Positions 43,049 through 51,082 are shown, counted from the stretch's first letter. The stretch is DNA of 59,122 nt from Acidobacteriota bacterium (GCA_003222395.1 QHWB01000078.1:1-59122); one strand, 5' to 3'. Made by a program: numbers and translations. The notes: generated from the sequence alone by a model not told the origin.

Positions 43049-43345
43049 TCAGAACAGCCACAGAAGAAACTGCGCGGCAAAAAGCGCCAGTCCACCACCG
43101 AACACGATTCCGGAGATCTGCCGCTTCGCACCTGCCTCGCCGAACATGAACATGAGTCCGCCGATAACGATGGCTACAAGCGCCAGCGATCGCGCGAGTG
43201 GTCCCGTGAACGTTAGCGCCAGGTTGTTTGCCGCGCGTTCCCACGGCGACTGCGCGAGCGCGAGCCGCGGGATCATGACCAACGCGAGGGAGAGTGCAAT
43301 GATTCGAGCCGACCGAACGAATGTCGCGACGAATCCGCCGGACAT
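43049..43345 (-). CDS. virB2: VirB2/TrbC-type pilin
   Basis: The protein has 98 residues from the ATG at 43345, preceded by GGAGGAGG. A long signal peptide ends in LALA-QSPWERAANNLALTFTG, and two hydrophobic segments follow (SLALVAIVIGGLMFMFGEAG, then SGIVFGGGLALFAAQFLLWL), the pattern of TrbC/VirB2 propilins. It is the first gene of the transfer operon. Processing at ALA-Q is expected from the family. Confidence 0.92.
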   Translation of the reverse strand: MSGGFVATFVRSARIIALSLALVMIPRLALAQSPWERAANNLALTFTGPLARSLALVAIVIGGLMFMFGEAGAKRQISGIVFGGGLALFAAQFLLWLF

Positions 43346-43644
43346 CGAAACACCTCCTCCGGGCAAACAGGAACGAGTGCTGCGCGATTGACACGCGGCC
43401 GTTTTTCCGGCGATGATGCGGGACGAAGGGAAGCATCGGACGCGCCAACGTCGATGCCGCCACTCAGACTCGCCACTGAATATCCGGGCCGCGGGACGTT
43501 TCCTCGTGAGCGTCCTATGACGGATCGAACGCCGTCCCGGACCGAAAACTAACAGCGCCGTGAATCCTCCTCCGGCGGCCCTATACTGGCGACGCTCCCC
43601 TGACCGACGGCGATCAACTGTTCGTTGATTGAGATGGGGGATTC
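43346..43644. promoter_or_regulatory. Divergent promoter region between the transfer operon and the sigma factor
   Basis: This 299-base gap separates divergent genes and must drive the whole transfer operon on one side and the sigma/anti-sigma pair on the other. CCTATACTGG near 43580 is a plausible -10 for the sigma gene; GGGGGA precedes its ATG. No palindromic operator could be defined by eye. Confidence 0.5.
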
Positions 43645-44301
43645 ATGGAGCACCTGCAAGCACCGAGGCTGCTCGATGAGCGCGGAAATCCGCTGAGTAC
43701 GCGAGTCGAAAGCGCTCTACGCAGCCTGGTTCCGAAATTCCGAAGGCAGTTTCCGGCCGTTCAGGATGAGCTCGACCTCACGGAGATCCTGGAGAAGGCG
43801 GGACACCGAATCGCGGCACGCGAGCAGCGGTCCGGTCCGATCGAGAAGCTTCACGCGTACGCGTGGGTGACGCTACGAAGCGTCGTCATGTCGTGGATGC
43901 GGCGCAGCTCGCATCGCCTGACGCAGCAAACAATCAGTTCCGACGCCGCTGAAGCGTTGTTGTCAACTTTGCCGGCCTCGTCAGGCACCGCGAAGCAAAT
44001 CGAGCAGCACGTACTCTTACACGAAGCGATGCACTGCCTCTCTGAGGGCGAGTGGATCGTCTGCAACTTGAAGATGATGGGCTACTCGAGCGAGCAGATC
44101 GCGAGGCGACGGCATACCTCAACTGCAGCCGTGGACATGATATTCTCCCGCGCGAAGCAAAAACTTCGCAGGGCTCTCGGCGTTCAAGAGACAGATGCGA
44201 CCGCCGATCAGGGCGTTGTAGCGCGGAGTACACCGGTTCACGGGTCGTCAGAGGACACCGCCGAAACCGAGAAAACCGATGGCGAATCGCCAGAGTCCTG
44301 A
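43645..44301 (+). CDS. Sigma-70-type (ECF-like) RNA polymerase sigma factor
   Basis: The protein has 218 residues. Region 2-like sequence is EILEKAGHRIAAREQ and AYAWVTLRSVVMSWMRRSSH. Region 4 is AMHCLSEGEWIVCNLKMMGY, then SSEQIARRRHTSTAAVDMIF and SRAKQKLRRAL (helix-turn-helix). The C-terminal 40 residues are low-complexity. It overlaps the membrane-protein gene downstream by 23 bases and is divergent from the transfer operon, so it may switch on virB transcription; that link is inferred. Confidence 0.85.
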   Translation: MEHLQAPRLLDERGNPLSTRVESALRSLVPKFRRQFPAVQDELDLTEILEKAGHRIAAREQRSGPIEKLHAYAWVTLRSVVMSWMRRSSHRLTQQTISSDAAEALLSTLPASSGTAKQIEQHVLLHEAMHCLSEGEWIVCNLKMMGYSSEQIARRRHTSTAAVDMIFSRAKQKLRRALGVQETDATADQGVVARSTPVHGSSEDTAETEKTDGESPES

Positions 44302-44995
44302 CGCGCCAGGGTTCAAGGCAGAAAATGAAATCGATCTCGTTCTGGGAAACGCCAATCCAAATCCATCCCGCGTAGGATGTCCATCTCGCGATGTACTGAT
44401 TGCTCTTGCGCGGCGTGAGCGGTCGATCGACGATCCCGCGTACGATCACCTGATCAAGTGCTCGCCGTGCTACCGCGAGGTTCGCGCGCTTCAACAGACT
44501 GCGGGAGACCGACGCCCGGTCGCGGCGCCTTCGCGGATGCCATGGGCCATTGCGGCGGCGGCGGTCGTCGTGCTCGGAATCCTCGGCACAACGTTCTTCG
44601 TCTCACGCTCCGATCGTGGCTCACAGGTGGCTCAGGCACCGGCGACTTCTTCTCCGACGGTCGTGAGCACGAGCGCTCAGCTCGATCTCCGCAAGTTCAC
44701 CGTAGCACGTAGCGAACGGAGCGAGCCGAGCCCCGAACCCACGACGATTCCGCGTGGTCGATTGAATCTGACGATGCTGCTGCCTGTCGGCTTCGAAGCG
44801 GGCGACTACGATGTCCAGATTCTGGATTCGAATCTCACCTCGAAAGCGTCGACGACCGGCAGCGCCGAAATGCGCGACTACATCACAACGCTGCGTGCCA
44901 CCCTGGATGTGACGAACCTCGCGCCTGGCGCATACCAGCTCGCGGTTCGGCGACACGGCGAAGATTGGCGACTGTTCCCCATCAACGTGAAGTAG
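44279..44995 (+). CDS. Anti-sigma-factor-like membrane protein
   Basis: The 238-residue protein has an N-terminal zinc-binding anti-sigma pattern (AYDHLIKCSPCYREV, H-x3-C-x2-C), a single membrane segment (WAIAAAAVVVLGILGTTFFV) and a beta-rich outer domain (RGRLNLTMLLPVGFEAGDYD, APGAYQLAVRRHG). This is the architecture of ECF-pair anti-sigma factors that hold the sigma factor at the membrane and respond to an envelope signal. It overlaps the sigma gene by 23 bases. Confidence 0.82.
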   Translation: MANRQSPDAPGFKAENEIDLVLGNANPNPSRVGCPSRDVLIALARRERSIDDPAYDHLIKCSPCYREVRALQQTAGDRRPVAAPSRMPWAIAAAAVVVLGILGTTFFVSRSDRGSQVAQAPATSSPTVVSTSAQLDLRKFTVARSERSEPSPEPTTIPRGRLNLTMLLPVGFEAGDYDVQILDSNLTSKASTTGSAEMRDYITTLRATLDVTNLAPGAYQLAVRRHGEDWRLFPINVK

Positions 44996-45044
44996 TCGCC
45001 AACATGGACGTCCATCCCCGCTCCGCGCGCATCGGCAGAACGTG

Positions 45045-45266
45045 ATGCCCTTCAAGAGCCAGGCGCAGCGTCGCAAATTTGCACAGCTGCTCGTGGAAGG
45101 CAAAATCTCGAATGAAACTTTCGAGGAGTGGAATCGCGAGACAGGAGCTAAACATCTGCCGGAGCGCGTCCGTCGAAAAACGAAATCCGCAAAGAAGTCG
45201 ACCGCGAACAAATCGACTGCGAAGCGGACGCGATCTCGACCTGCGGCGCGAGGCCGGAACCGCTGA
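45045..45266 (+). CDS. Small basic protein with lysine-rich tail
   Basis: The 73-residue protein begins MPFKSQAQRRKFAQLLVEGK, then ISNETFEEWNRETG. The tail is histone-like (KTKSAKKSTANKSTAKRTRS). The N-terminal block is a conserved small domain seen in short hypothetical proteins of many soil bacteria, often near DNA-repair genes such as LigD; that association is from memory. The start is ATG 45045; a GTG at 45042 is adjacent. It probably binds nucleic acid. Confidence 0.75.
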   Translation: MPFKSQAQRRKFAQLLVEGKISNETFEEWNRETGAKHLPERVRRKTKSAKKSTANKSTAKRTRSRPAARGRNR

Positions 45267-45318
45267 TGCGGGGACTGACGGATCCGCTCGTCGGCGAGTG
45301 ACCACTCGAAGCAGACGG

Positions 45319-45503
45319 TTATCGATCGCCTTTGTCGCCTTGCCCCCGCTTTGCTCTCGTCTTGCTTTCCGTTCCCGATCCTTCGCAATCGATCGACCAA
45401 CGTCGTCGGACTCCTTGAATCGGCCCGAGGCGTCCCGTCGAACGTACAGTTTGTCGGTTCCCGTGTCGATCAACTCTCGTCTCGCGGCCTTGCGCTTTGC
45501 CAT
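45319..45503 (-). pseudogene. Small conserved gene with a one-base frameshift
   Basis: It begins MAKRKAARRELIDTGTDKLY, then VRRDASGRFKESDDVGRSIA, a recognisable small stress-type conserved protein. In its own frame it runs on past 45365 into arginine-rich noise. One base later the other frame reads TRAKRGQGDKGDR and stops at 45319, the usual end of this family. A one-base loss near 45365 in an A/G run explains both. Restored length is about 61 residues. Assembly error or recent mutation cannot be told apart here. Confidence 0.65.
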
Positions 45504-45539
45504 GCGGCCCTGTGATTCCGTACAGATGCAAACACCGGG

Positions 45540-45761
45540 TCATTCATCTGAAAGTCTCGGCGAGCGGTCCCGGAGTTCATCGATGCGCTTCGATGCCTCC
45601 GCCTTCGTCAAAGCCTCATCAAACTCTTCACCCGTCTCTCGACACAATGTTTCGAGGTACGAGCGCTGCGCGTCGGTCATGGGCTCGTCGCCGGTCTTCC
45701 ACTCGTCGGGGTCGCGCTGCAGCGCCGGCTGAGCTGTATCATCTGTCGACTGTTTTCTCAT
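45540..45761 (-). CDS. DUF3072 protein
   Basis: The protein has 73 residues from the ATG at 45761. The conserved DUF3072 core is complete: DPDEWKTGDEPMTDAQRSYL, then ETLCRETGEEFDEALTKAEA and SKRIDELRDRS. Function of the family is unknown; members often sit near DNA-repair genes. The start codon shares bases with the start codon of the divergent ligase gene (CATG). A longer frame to 45836 would run into the ligase coding region. Confidence 0.85.
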   Translation of the reverse strand: MRKQSTDDTAQPALQRDPDEWKTGDEPMTDAQRSYLETLCRETGEEFDEALTKAEASKRIDELRDRSPRLSDE

Positions 45762-46770
45762 GGGGCGAACAGATCGCAAAAGCAAGGCCACAACCGCCAG
45801 GACGACCGGTCGAACAAGCTCTTCAGCGCGCTTCATCGAGCCGATGCTGTTGCTCCGAACGGATTCGCTTCCCGACAGCGGCGAATGGCTGTACGAGCTG
45901 AAGCTCGACGGCTATCGTGCGATCGCGTTCAAGCACAACGGTGCCGTCAATCTGCGATCGCGCAACAACAACGACTTCACCGCGCGGTATCCAAGTGTGG
46001 TGAAGGGCCTCGCGAAGATGCCGGACAACACCGTCATCGATGGTGAGGTCATCGCATTTGACGACGATGGTCGTCCGTCATTCAACGCTCTTCAGAACTA
46101 CGGATCTGCACCAGCTCCGGTGCTGTACTACGTCTTCGACGTCATGGTGCTCGACGGCCGCGACGTCATGCGTGAGCCACTCGAAAGGCGGCGCGAACTC
46201 CTGGAGAAGAAAGTGCTACCAAAACTGACGGAGCCGGTCAGATATGCATCGTCGCTGGACGCCAGTGTTCCCGTGCTCGTGGACTCAGTGAAGGCCCATG
46301 GTTTCGAAGGGCTTGTCGCGAAGCGCCGCAACAGCGTGTACGAGCCGGGACTGCGTACGGGCGCGTGGATGAAGATGCGCGTCAACCGCGGTGAGGAGTT
46401 CGTGATCGGCGGTTACACCCGCGGAACGAGGACGTTCGATGCTCTGATCTTTGGGTACTTCGAGGGCGAGAAGTTGATCTACGTCGCGAGAACCCGCAAC
46501 GGTTTCACACCCGTCACGCGTGTGCAGCTGTTCAAGAAATTTAAGGGACTCGAGATCAACGAGTGCCCGTTTGCGAATCTGCCGGAGGCGAGGAGCGGTC
46601 GTTGGGGCCAGGGGCTGACGAAAGCGAAGATGGCCGAATGCCAGTGGCTGAAGCCGGTGCTCGTCGGCCAGTTCGAGTTCCTCGAGTGGACAGGCGACAA
46701 CCACTTGAGGCACTCCAGGTTCGTTGGCCTACGTCAGGACAAGAAGGCGAGCGATGTCGTCCGCGAATGA
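45760..46770 (+). CDS. LigD-like ATP-dependent DNA ligase
   Basis: The 336-residue protein carries the nucleotidyltransferase domain with ELKLDGYR (catalytic K48), VIDGEVIAFDDDGRPSFNAL, YYVFDVMVLDGRDV and EGLVAKRRNSVYEPG, then the OB-fold domain (GEEFVIGGYTRGTRTFDALI, WLKPVLVGQFEFLEW). This is the ligase module of LigD-type end-joining proteins, without the polymerase or phosphoesterase domains. LigD-type ligases seal double-strand breaks with Ku; no Ku gene is in the window. The C-terminal 50 residues are repeated as a remnant at 56611-56778. Confidence 0.92.
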   Translation: MGRTDRKSKATTARTTGRTSSSARFIEPMLLLRTDSLPDSGEWLYELKLDGYRAIAFKHNGAVNLRSRNNNDFTARYPSVVKGLAKMPDNTVIDGEVIAFDDDGRPSFNALQNYGSAPAPVLYYVFDVMVLDGRDVMREPLERRRELLEKKVLPKLTEPVRYASSLDASVPVLVDSVKAHGFEGLVAKRRNSVYEPGLRTGAWMKMRVNRGEEFVIGGYTRGTRTFDALIFGYFEGEKLIYVARTRNGFTPVTRVQLFKKFKGLEINECPFANLPEARSGRWGQGLTKAKMAECQWLKPVLVGQFEFLEWTGDNHLRHSRFVGLRQDKKASDVVRE

Positions 46771-46803
46771 CGTCGTATTTATAGCTGCAATGGAGTTCGG
46801 AAG

Positions 46804-46949
46804 ATGACGACATACAACAAAGATCCCGAGCCAGTATCGCTGCTGAGGCCGGAACAGTACCGGGTCACGCAACAAGACGGCACGGAACGACCGTTTTTCA
46901 GAACGAATACTGGGACAACAAAGAGACAGAGCAAGGCGGCGGACGATGA
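46804..46949 (+). pseudogene. msrB: 5' fragment of msrB (methionine sulfoxide reductase B), first copy
   Basis: The frame starts MTTYNKDPEPVSLLRPEQYR, then VTQQDGTERPF, the usual MsrB N-terminus. Two extra T in a run of five then shift the frame; the expected continuation QNEYWDNKE is present in the next frame and ends at 46949, overlapping the oxidoreductase ATG. The catalytic domain is absent. A second copy of the same 5' end lies at 47982-48131, including matching upstream sequence (TCGTATT-ATAGCT, GAGTTCGGAAGATGA). Confidence 0.8.
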
Positions 46950-47863
46950 AGGCGATCGTGGTGACGGACCAGGCTGCGGGAACGGCCGGGATGACGCTGG
47001 TGGAGCGGCCCGAGCGGCAGGCAGCGATAAACGACGTCGTCGTTCAGGTTCATGCGTCGGGATTCGTCCCGACTGAGCTGACGTGGCCCTCGACCTGGAC
47101 CGATCGCCTCGACCGTGACCGAACACCGTCGATCCCCGGGCACGAGCTGGCCGGAGTGGTCACCGGCCTCGGCTACGGCACGAGAGGACTGTCGGTGGGA
47201 CAGCGGGTATTCGGCCTCACGGACTGGTATCGCGACGGCACCCTGGCGGAGTACGCGGCCGTCGAGGCACGCAACCTCGCGCCGCTGCCGGGCGACGTCG
47301 ACTTCACGGTGGGCGCGAGCCTGCCGATCTCGGGCCTGACTGCATGGCAGGGACTGTTCGAGCACGGCCGCCTTCAGGCGGGGCAGAGCGTCCTCGTGCA
47401 CGGCGCGGCCGGCGCAGTCGGTTCGATGGTGACGCAGCTCGCACGTGAGTTCGGCGCCTACGCCATCGGCACCGGACGCGCCGCCGACCGTCAGAAGGCG
47501 CTCGACTTCGGCGCGCAGGAGTTCGTCGATCTCGAGAACGACGTCCTCGAAGACGTCGGCGGAGTCGATCTGGTTTTTGATGTCATCGGCGGCGACATCG
47601 GAAAGCGGTCCGCACGCCTCATTCGAGCCGGAGGAACACTGGTGTCCATCGTCGGGCCGACCGAGGCGCGGCCCGCCGACGGCCTGGTGGTCGACTTCGT
47701 TGTCGAGTCCGATCGTGCCCAACTGAGTGAGATCGTCCAGCGGGTGCGGGACGGACGACTGCGGACGAACATCGGCAACGTCGCGGCCCTCGAGGATGCC
47801 GTCGCCACCTTCAACTCGACCAAGCGACGCGCGGGGAAGACTGTCATCCGCGTTCGTCCGTGA
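46946..47863 (+). CDS. NADP-dependent quinone/alcohol-type oxidoreductase (MDR family)
   Basis: The 305-residue zinc-independent MDR-type reductase has the catalytic N-terminal GroES-like domain with HASGFVPTELTWPSTW and SIPGHELAGVVTGLGYGTRG. The Rossmann domain has VLVHGAAGAVGSMVTQLARE and GTGRAADRQKALDFGA. The likely substrates are quinones or alpha,beta-unsaturated carbonyls. The ATG overlaps the end of the msrB fragment. The gene is flanked on both sides by msrB 5' fragments in the same orientation. Confidence 0.9.
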   Translation: MKAIVVTDQAAGTAGMTLVERPERQAAINDVVVQVHASGFVPTELTWPSTWTDRLDRDRTPSIPGHELAGVVTGLGYGTRGLSVGQRVFGLTDWYRDGTLAEYAAVEARNLAPLPGDVDFTVGASLPISGLTAWQGLFEHGRLQAGQSVLVHGAAGAVGSMVTQLAREFGAYAIGTGRAADRQKALDFGAQEFVDLENDVLEDVGGVDLVFDVIGGDIGKRSARLIRAGGTLVSIVGPTEARPADGLVVDFVVESDRAQLSEIVQRVRDGRLRTNIGNVAALEDAVATFNSTKRRAGKTVIRVRP

Positions 47864-47981
47864 AGACACGCGACGGCGAACGGTTCTGCCCTCCTCGTGG
47901 ATCATCGTCGACCGCGTGGCCAGGACGGGCCATGGAGTTTCGCGGTCGTATTCATAGCTTGCCTGCAAAAGAGTTCGGAAG

Positions 47982-48131
47982 ATGAAGACATACAACAACA
48001 ATCCCGAGGCAATGTCGCTGCTGACGCCAGAACAGTACCGGGTCACGCAGCAAGACGGCACGGAGCGACCGTTTCAGATGATCGTCGTTCAGCTCGGCTC
48101 CGCGCTCCCAATGCGCGACAATCATTCGTGA
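47982..48131 (+). pseudogene. msrB: 5' fragment of msrB, second copy
   Basis: The 49-residue frame starts MKTYNNNPEAMSLLTPEQYR, then VTQQDGTERPFQ, after which it diverges to an unrelated tail (MIVVQLGSALPMRDNHS) and a stop. The MsrB homology ends right after PFQ, 2 residues past where the first copy frameshifts. Upstream sequence is also shared with the first copy. It is a truncated duplicate, not a functional reductase. Confidence 0.8.
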
Positions 48132-48142
48132 GGTCGTAATCA

Positions 48143-49120
48143 ATGCCGATACTGGTCGCCACTGACCGCGAGGTCATCGTCATTGACGTTGAGCGCAGTA
48201 CCTCTGTCTCGGCACAGGGATTAAGCGACCGTCCTACCTGCTTCGCTGCGGACGCTCTCGTTCACGGACGGGCGTGGTGTGGGACGCATCGGGACGGCGT
48301 GTTCAGGACCGACGATGGCGGACGGTCCTGGCGGTCAGTCGGTCTTGCCGGCCGGCTGATCATGGCCATCACCGCGAGCCCTGTCGAGCGGGATGTCGTC
48401 TGGGCCGGCACCGAACCGAGCGAAGTGTGGCGCTCGGCGAATGCGGGTACGACCTGGGAGCCGACGAGCCGATTGGAGACATTGCCGTCGTCATCGGAAT
48501 GGTCGTTTCCGCCGAGACCGGACACTCATCACGTTCGCTGGATCGCGTGCCACCCGCTCGAACCTGAACGATTCTGGGTTGCGATCGAGGCAGGCGCGCT
48601 CGTGTCCACGATCGATGGCGGCCGTACCTGGCGCGACCGGGTCGCTGGCGGTCCGTGGGACACCCACGAACTCGCCGTTCATCGCAACGCACCCGATACG
48701 CTGCGCGTCTCTGCGGGCGACGGATATTTCGAGAGCGACGACGCCGGCGCGACGTGGCGCTCGCCAAGCACCGGTCTCGATGTCGGCTACTTGCGCAGCG
48801 TGGCGATCGATCCGGGGCAAGCGGACGTCGTTGTGGTATCAGCGTCATTCGGGCCGTACTCCGCGTACGTGGCAGGCCGCTCGGATGGCCGGTTGTATCG
48901 CCGTGTCACTCCCGAACGTTGGGAGCGCGTGCGCGACGGCTGGCCTGAACCACCTAACACAATCGCGCCGTTACTCTGTGCAGGCGCGAAAGCTGGAGAG
49001 CTGTGGGCCGCCGATGAGCGCGGCGTGCACCGCTCCGATGATGGCGGGAACAGCTGGCGTCGCGCGAGTGGTTATTCCACCTCGCCGCAGCATCTACGCG
49101 GTCTCGCCTTGCTTCTGTAA
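48143..49120 (+). CDS. BNR/sortilin-type beta-propeller protein
   Basis: The 325-residue protein has repeated Asp-box motifs: VFRTDDGGRSWRSVG, VWRSANAGTTWEPTS, LVSTIDGGRTWRDRV, YFESDDAGATWRSPS and VHRSDDGGNSWRRAS. They mark a six- or seven-bladed propeller of the WD40/BNR photosystem-stability or exo-sialidase-like type. There is no signal peptide, so it is probably cytoplasmic. Such proteins are often called glycosyl hydrolases, but no catalytic residues can be assigned. It starts 12 bases after the second msrB fragment. Confidence 0.85.
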   Translation: MPILVATDREVIVIDVERSTSVSAQGLSDRPTCFAADALVHGRAWCGTHRDGVFRTDDGGRSWRSVGLAGRLIMAITASPVERDVVWAGTEPSEVWRSANAGTTWEPTSRLETLPSSSEWSFPPRPDTHHVRWIACHPLEPERFWVAIEAGALVSTIDGGRTWRDRVAGGPWDTHELAVHRNAPDTLRVSAGDGYFESDDAGATWRSPSTGLDVGYLRSVAIDPGQADVVVVSASFGPYSAYVAGRSDGRLYRRVTPERWERVRDGWPEPPNTIAPLLCAGAKAGELWAADERGVHRSDDGGNSWRRASGYSTSPQHLRGLALLL

Positions 49121-49226
49121 ACGCCGACAGCCGCCGGCGGCCCTGGACGTGGGGCCTTCAGCGTGAAAACGGAGCGAGAGAGCCGAGATATAGCGAGCTC
49201 TCGACGCGAAGCCATGCCACTATGCC

Positions 49227-49255
49227 GTCATTTTGCACGGTATAATGACGACATG
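49227..49255 (+). promoter_or_regulatory. Promoter/operator-like motif of the ATPase gene, shared with 13345-13373
   Basis: The 29-base block GTCATTTTGCACGG-TATAATGACGACATG contains an inverted repeat GTCATT/AATGAC, a -10-like TATAAT and the start codon of the ATPase gene at its end. The block at 13345-13373 is identical at 25 of 29 positions, including GACGACATG. It could be a regulator site or the 5' edge of a repeatedly inserted ATPase module. Confidence 0.65.
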
Positions 49256-50416
49256 GTGGCAAAGCGCCGATATCGACGGCTTCTAACCCCGCCCCGGGGA
49301 AGCTTCTTCCTGTATGGCGTGCGCGGCGTTGGTAAGAGCACGTGGGCCCTGCAGACCTTCCCCGATGCCCACATCATCGACCTGCTCGACGAGAGCCGGT
49401 ATCAATCGTTTGCGGCCAACCCCGCACTGCTCGGGCTGGAGCTGCGGACGCTCCAGGCCAATCGGGTCGTCGTGCTCGATGAGGTGCAGCGCGTCCCTGC
49501 GCTCCTCAATGAGGTCCACCGCGCGATTGAAGGCAGTCGCCGGCGGTTCGTGCTCTTGGGATCGAGCGCGCGCCGGCTGAAGACCGCCGATACGAACCTG
49601 CTCGCTGGGCGCGCGGCGCTGCGGACGATGTATCCGCTCGCGCCGGCTGAATTGGGTGCGGACTTTGATCTTGGTCGCGTGTTGCGATTCGGCAGCATTC
49701 CCGTCGTCTGGCAGGCCGACGATCCGCGCGCGGCGCTCGAAGCCTACGTGCAGTTGTACGTGCGCGAGGAGATTCGGATCGAGGCGCTCGTCCGCAATCT
49801 TCCTGCGTTCTTGCGGTTTCTTCCCGTGGCTGCGCTGTTCCACGGCCAGGTGATCAACATTGCGGGTCTGGCGCGCGATGCCGCCACGGCCCGGACCACC
49901 GTCGAGGGATACCTCGGCATTCTGCAAGACACGCTGGTTGCGACACTGCTGCCTGCATTCGAGGCGAAGCTGCGCGTGCGCGAACGGCAGCACCCGAAAC
50001 TCTATTGGGTCGACCCAGGGCTGGCTCGTGCCGCGAAGCAACAATTGGGGCCGGTCGCCGCTGAGGAACGCGGGCCGCTACTCGAAGGCCTCGTTCTTAC
50101 GATACTGCGCGCGCACAACGGTGAGTCGGGGCTGTTCGAGGAAGCCTCGTACTGGGCGCCTGCCCAGGCGCGGCACACTGAAGTCGACTTCCTGTTGCGG
50201 CGCGGTCGCGAGTTTCTCGCGGTTGAAGTCAAGGCGCAGCCGCGATTCTCGACGCCGCAATTGGCGGGACTGCGGGCGATCGCCGAGCTCCCGCGGCTCG
50301 CGCGACGAATCCTCGTGTACCTCGGGGAGCGTCAGCTGAGAACGGAAGACGGGATCGATGTCTGGCCGCTCGATCGTTTCACGGCGGCCGCAGCAGATGG
50401 TTCACTTTGGCCCTGA
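49253..50416 (+). CDS. DUF4143-type AAA ATPase
   Basis: The protein has 387 residues from the ATG at 49253. The ATPase domain has FFLYGVRGVGKSTWALQTF (Walker A), RVVVLDEVQRVPALLNEVHR (Walker B) and RRFVLLGSSARRLKT (sensor). The C-terminal half is the DUF4143 nuclease-like domain with YWVDPGLARAAKQQLGP and TEVDFLLRRGREFLAVEVKA (PD-(D/E)xK-like E-V-D and E-V-K). This family is widespread on mobile and accessory regions; its function is unsettled. Immediately downstream lies an IS3 transposase remnant. The ORF could be extended upstream to 49163, but the promoter-like motif argues for 49253. Confidence 0.9.
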   Translation: MVAKRRYRRLLTPPRGSFFLYGVRGVGKSTWALQTFPDAHIIDLLDESRYQSFAANPALLGLELRTLQANRVVVLDEVQRVPALLNEVHRAIEGSRRRFVLLGSSARRLKTADTNLLAGRAALRTMYPLAPAELGADFDLGRVLRFGSIPVVWQADDPRAALEAYVQLYVREEIRIEALVRNLPAFLRFLPVAALFHGQVINIAGLARDAATARTTVEGYLGILQDTLVATLLPAFEAKLRVRERQHPKLYWVDPGLARAAKQQLGPVAAEERGPLLEGLVLTILRAHNGESGLFEEASYWAPAQARHTEVDFLLRRGREFLAVEVKAQPRFSTPQLAGLRAIAELPRLARRILVYLGERQLRTEDGIDVWPLDRFTAAAADGSLWP

Positions 50417-50500
50417 GTGACGACCGCCCATGCGGCCTCGCATTTGGACAAGGCCCCGCATCACCGCCGCAGGCGGAACCGCCAGCAACGCGATTGCACG

Positions 50501-50563
50501 CTGTACAACGACGTCCGGCCGCATTCGAGTCTCGGCTATTTGACCCCCGCCGCGTTTCAAAGC
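50501..50563 (+). mobile_element. IS3-family transposase 3' remnant
   Basis: The frame reads LYNDVRPHSSLGYLTPAAFQ, the C-terminal signature of IS3-family OrfB (integrase-core) transposases. No catalytic DDE part remains, and the sequence upstream (50417-50500) is not transposase-like. It is debris of an insertion sequence. A second, different remnant of the same type lies at 51083-51139 beyond the VOC gene. Confidence 0.75.
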
Positions 50564-50630
50564 GAAACATCTCCTAAACAATGCCCCGCGCTCCGTTGTG
50601 AGAACAGACGACATCTTGTAGATTCGAAAC

Positions 50631-51068
50631 ATGGGGCTTAAACGGATGGACAACGTAGGAATCGTCGTCGAAGACCTCGCAGCGACGATTGATTTCTTTC
50701 GCGAGGTCGGCCTCGAACTCGAAGGGCGGGCCACGATCGAAGGAGAATGGGCCGGACGTGTCACCGGATTGGGCGATCAACGCGTCGAGATTGCCATGAT
50801 GCGCACCCCCGACGGTCACGGCCGGCTCGAGCTCTCCCGCTTTCTCACGCCGCCCACCGTCGCGGATCACCGGAACGCCCCGGTGAATGCTCTGGGCTAC
50901 CTACGCGTCATGTTTGCCGTGGACGACATCGACGAGACGCTCGAGAGCCTCCGCAAGCGCGGCGCGCAGCTCGTAGGCGAAGTAGTGCAGTATAAAGACG
51001 CGTATCGGCTCTGCTACATTCGCGGGCCTGAAGGGCTTCTCATCGGACTCGCCCAGGAGCTCAGCTGA
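50631..51068 (+). CDS. VOC (glyoxalase-like) protein
   Basis: The 145-residue protein has the paired beta-alpha-beta-beta-beta fold of the VOC superfamily: MDNVGIVVEDLAATIDFFRE, then GDQRVEIAMMRTPDGHGRLE, then YLRVMFAVDDIDETLESLRK and YRLCYIRGPEGLLIGLAQEL. Metal-binding positions (H/E/E) can be seen as H in HGRLE and E in GRLELSRF, but the exact set is uncertain. The substrate is unknown. It lies between two IS3 transposase remnants. Confidence 0.87.
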   Translation: MGLKRMDNVGIVVEDLAATIDFFREVGLELEGRATIEGEWAGRVTGLGDQRVEIAMMRTPDGHGRLELSRFLTPPTVADHRNAPVNALGYLRVMFAVDDIDETLESLRKRGAQLVGEVVQYKDAYRLCYIRGPEGLLIGLAQELS

Positions 51069-51082
51069 GCGCCGGCACCACA

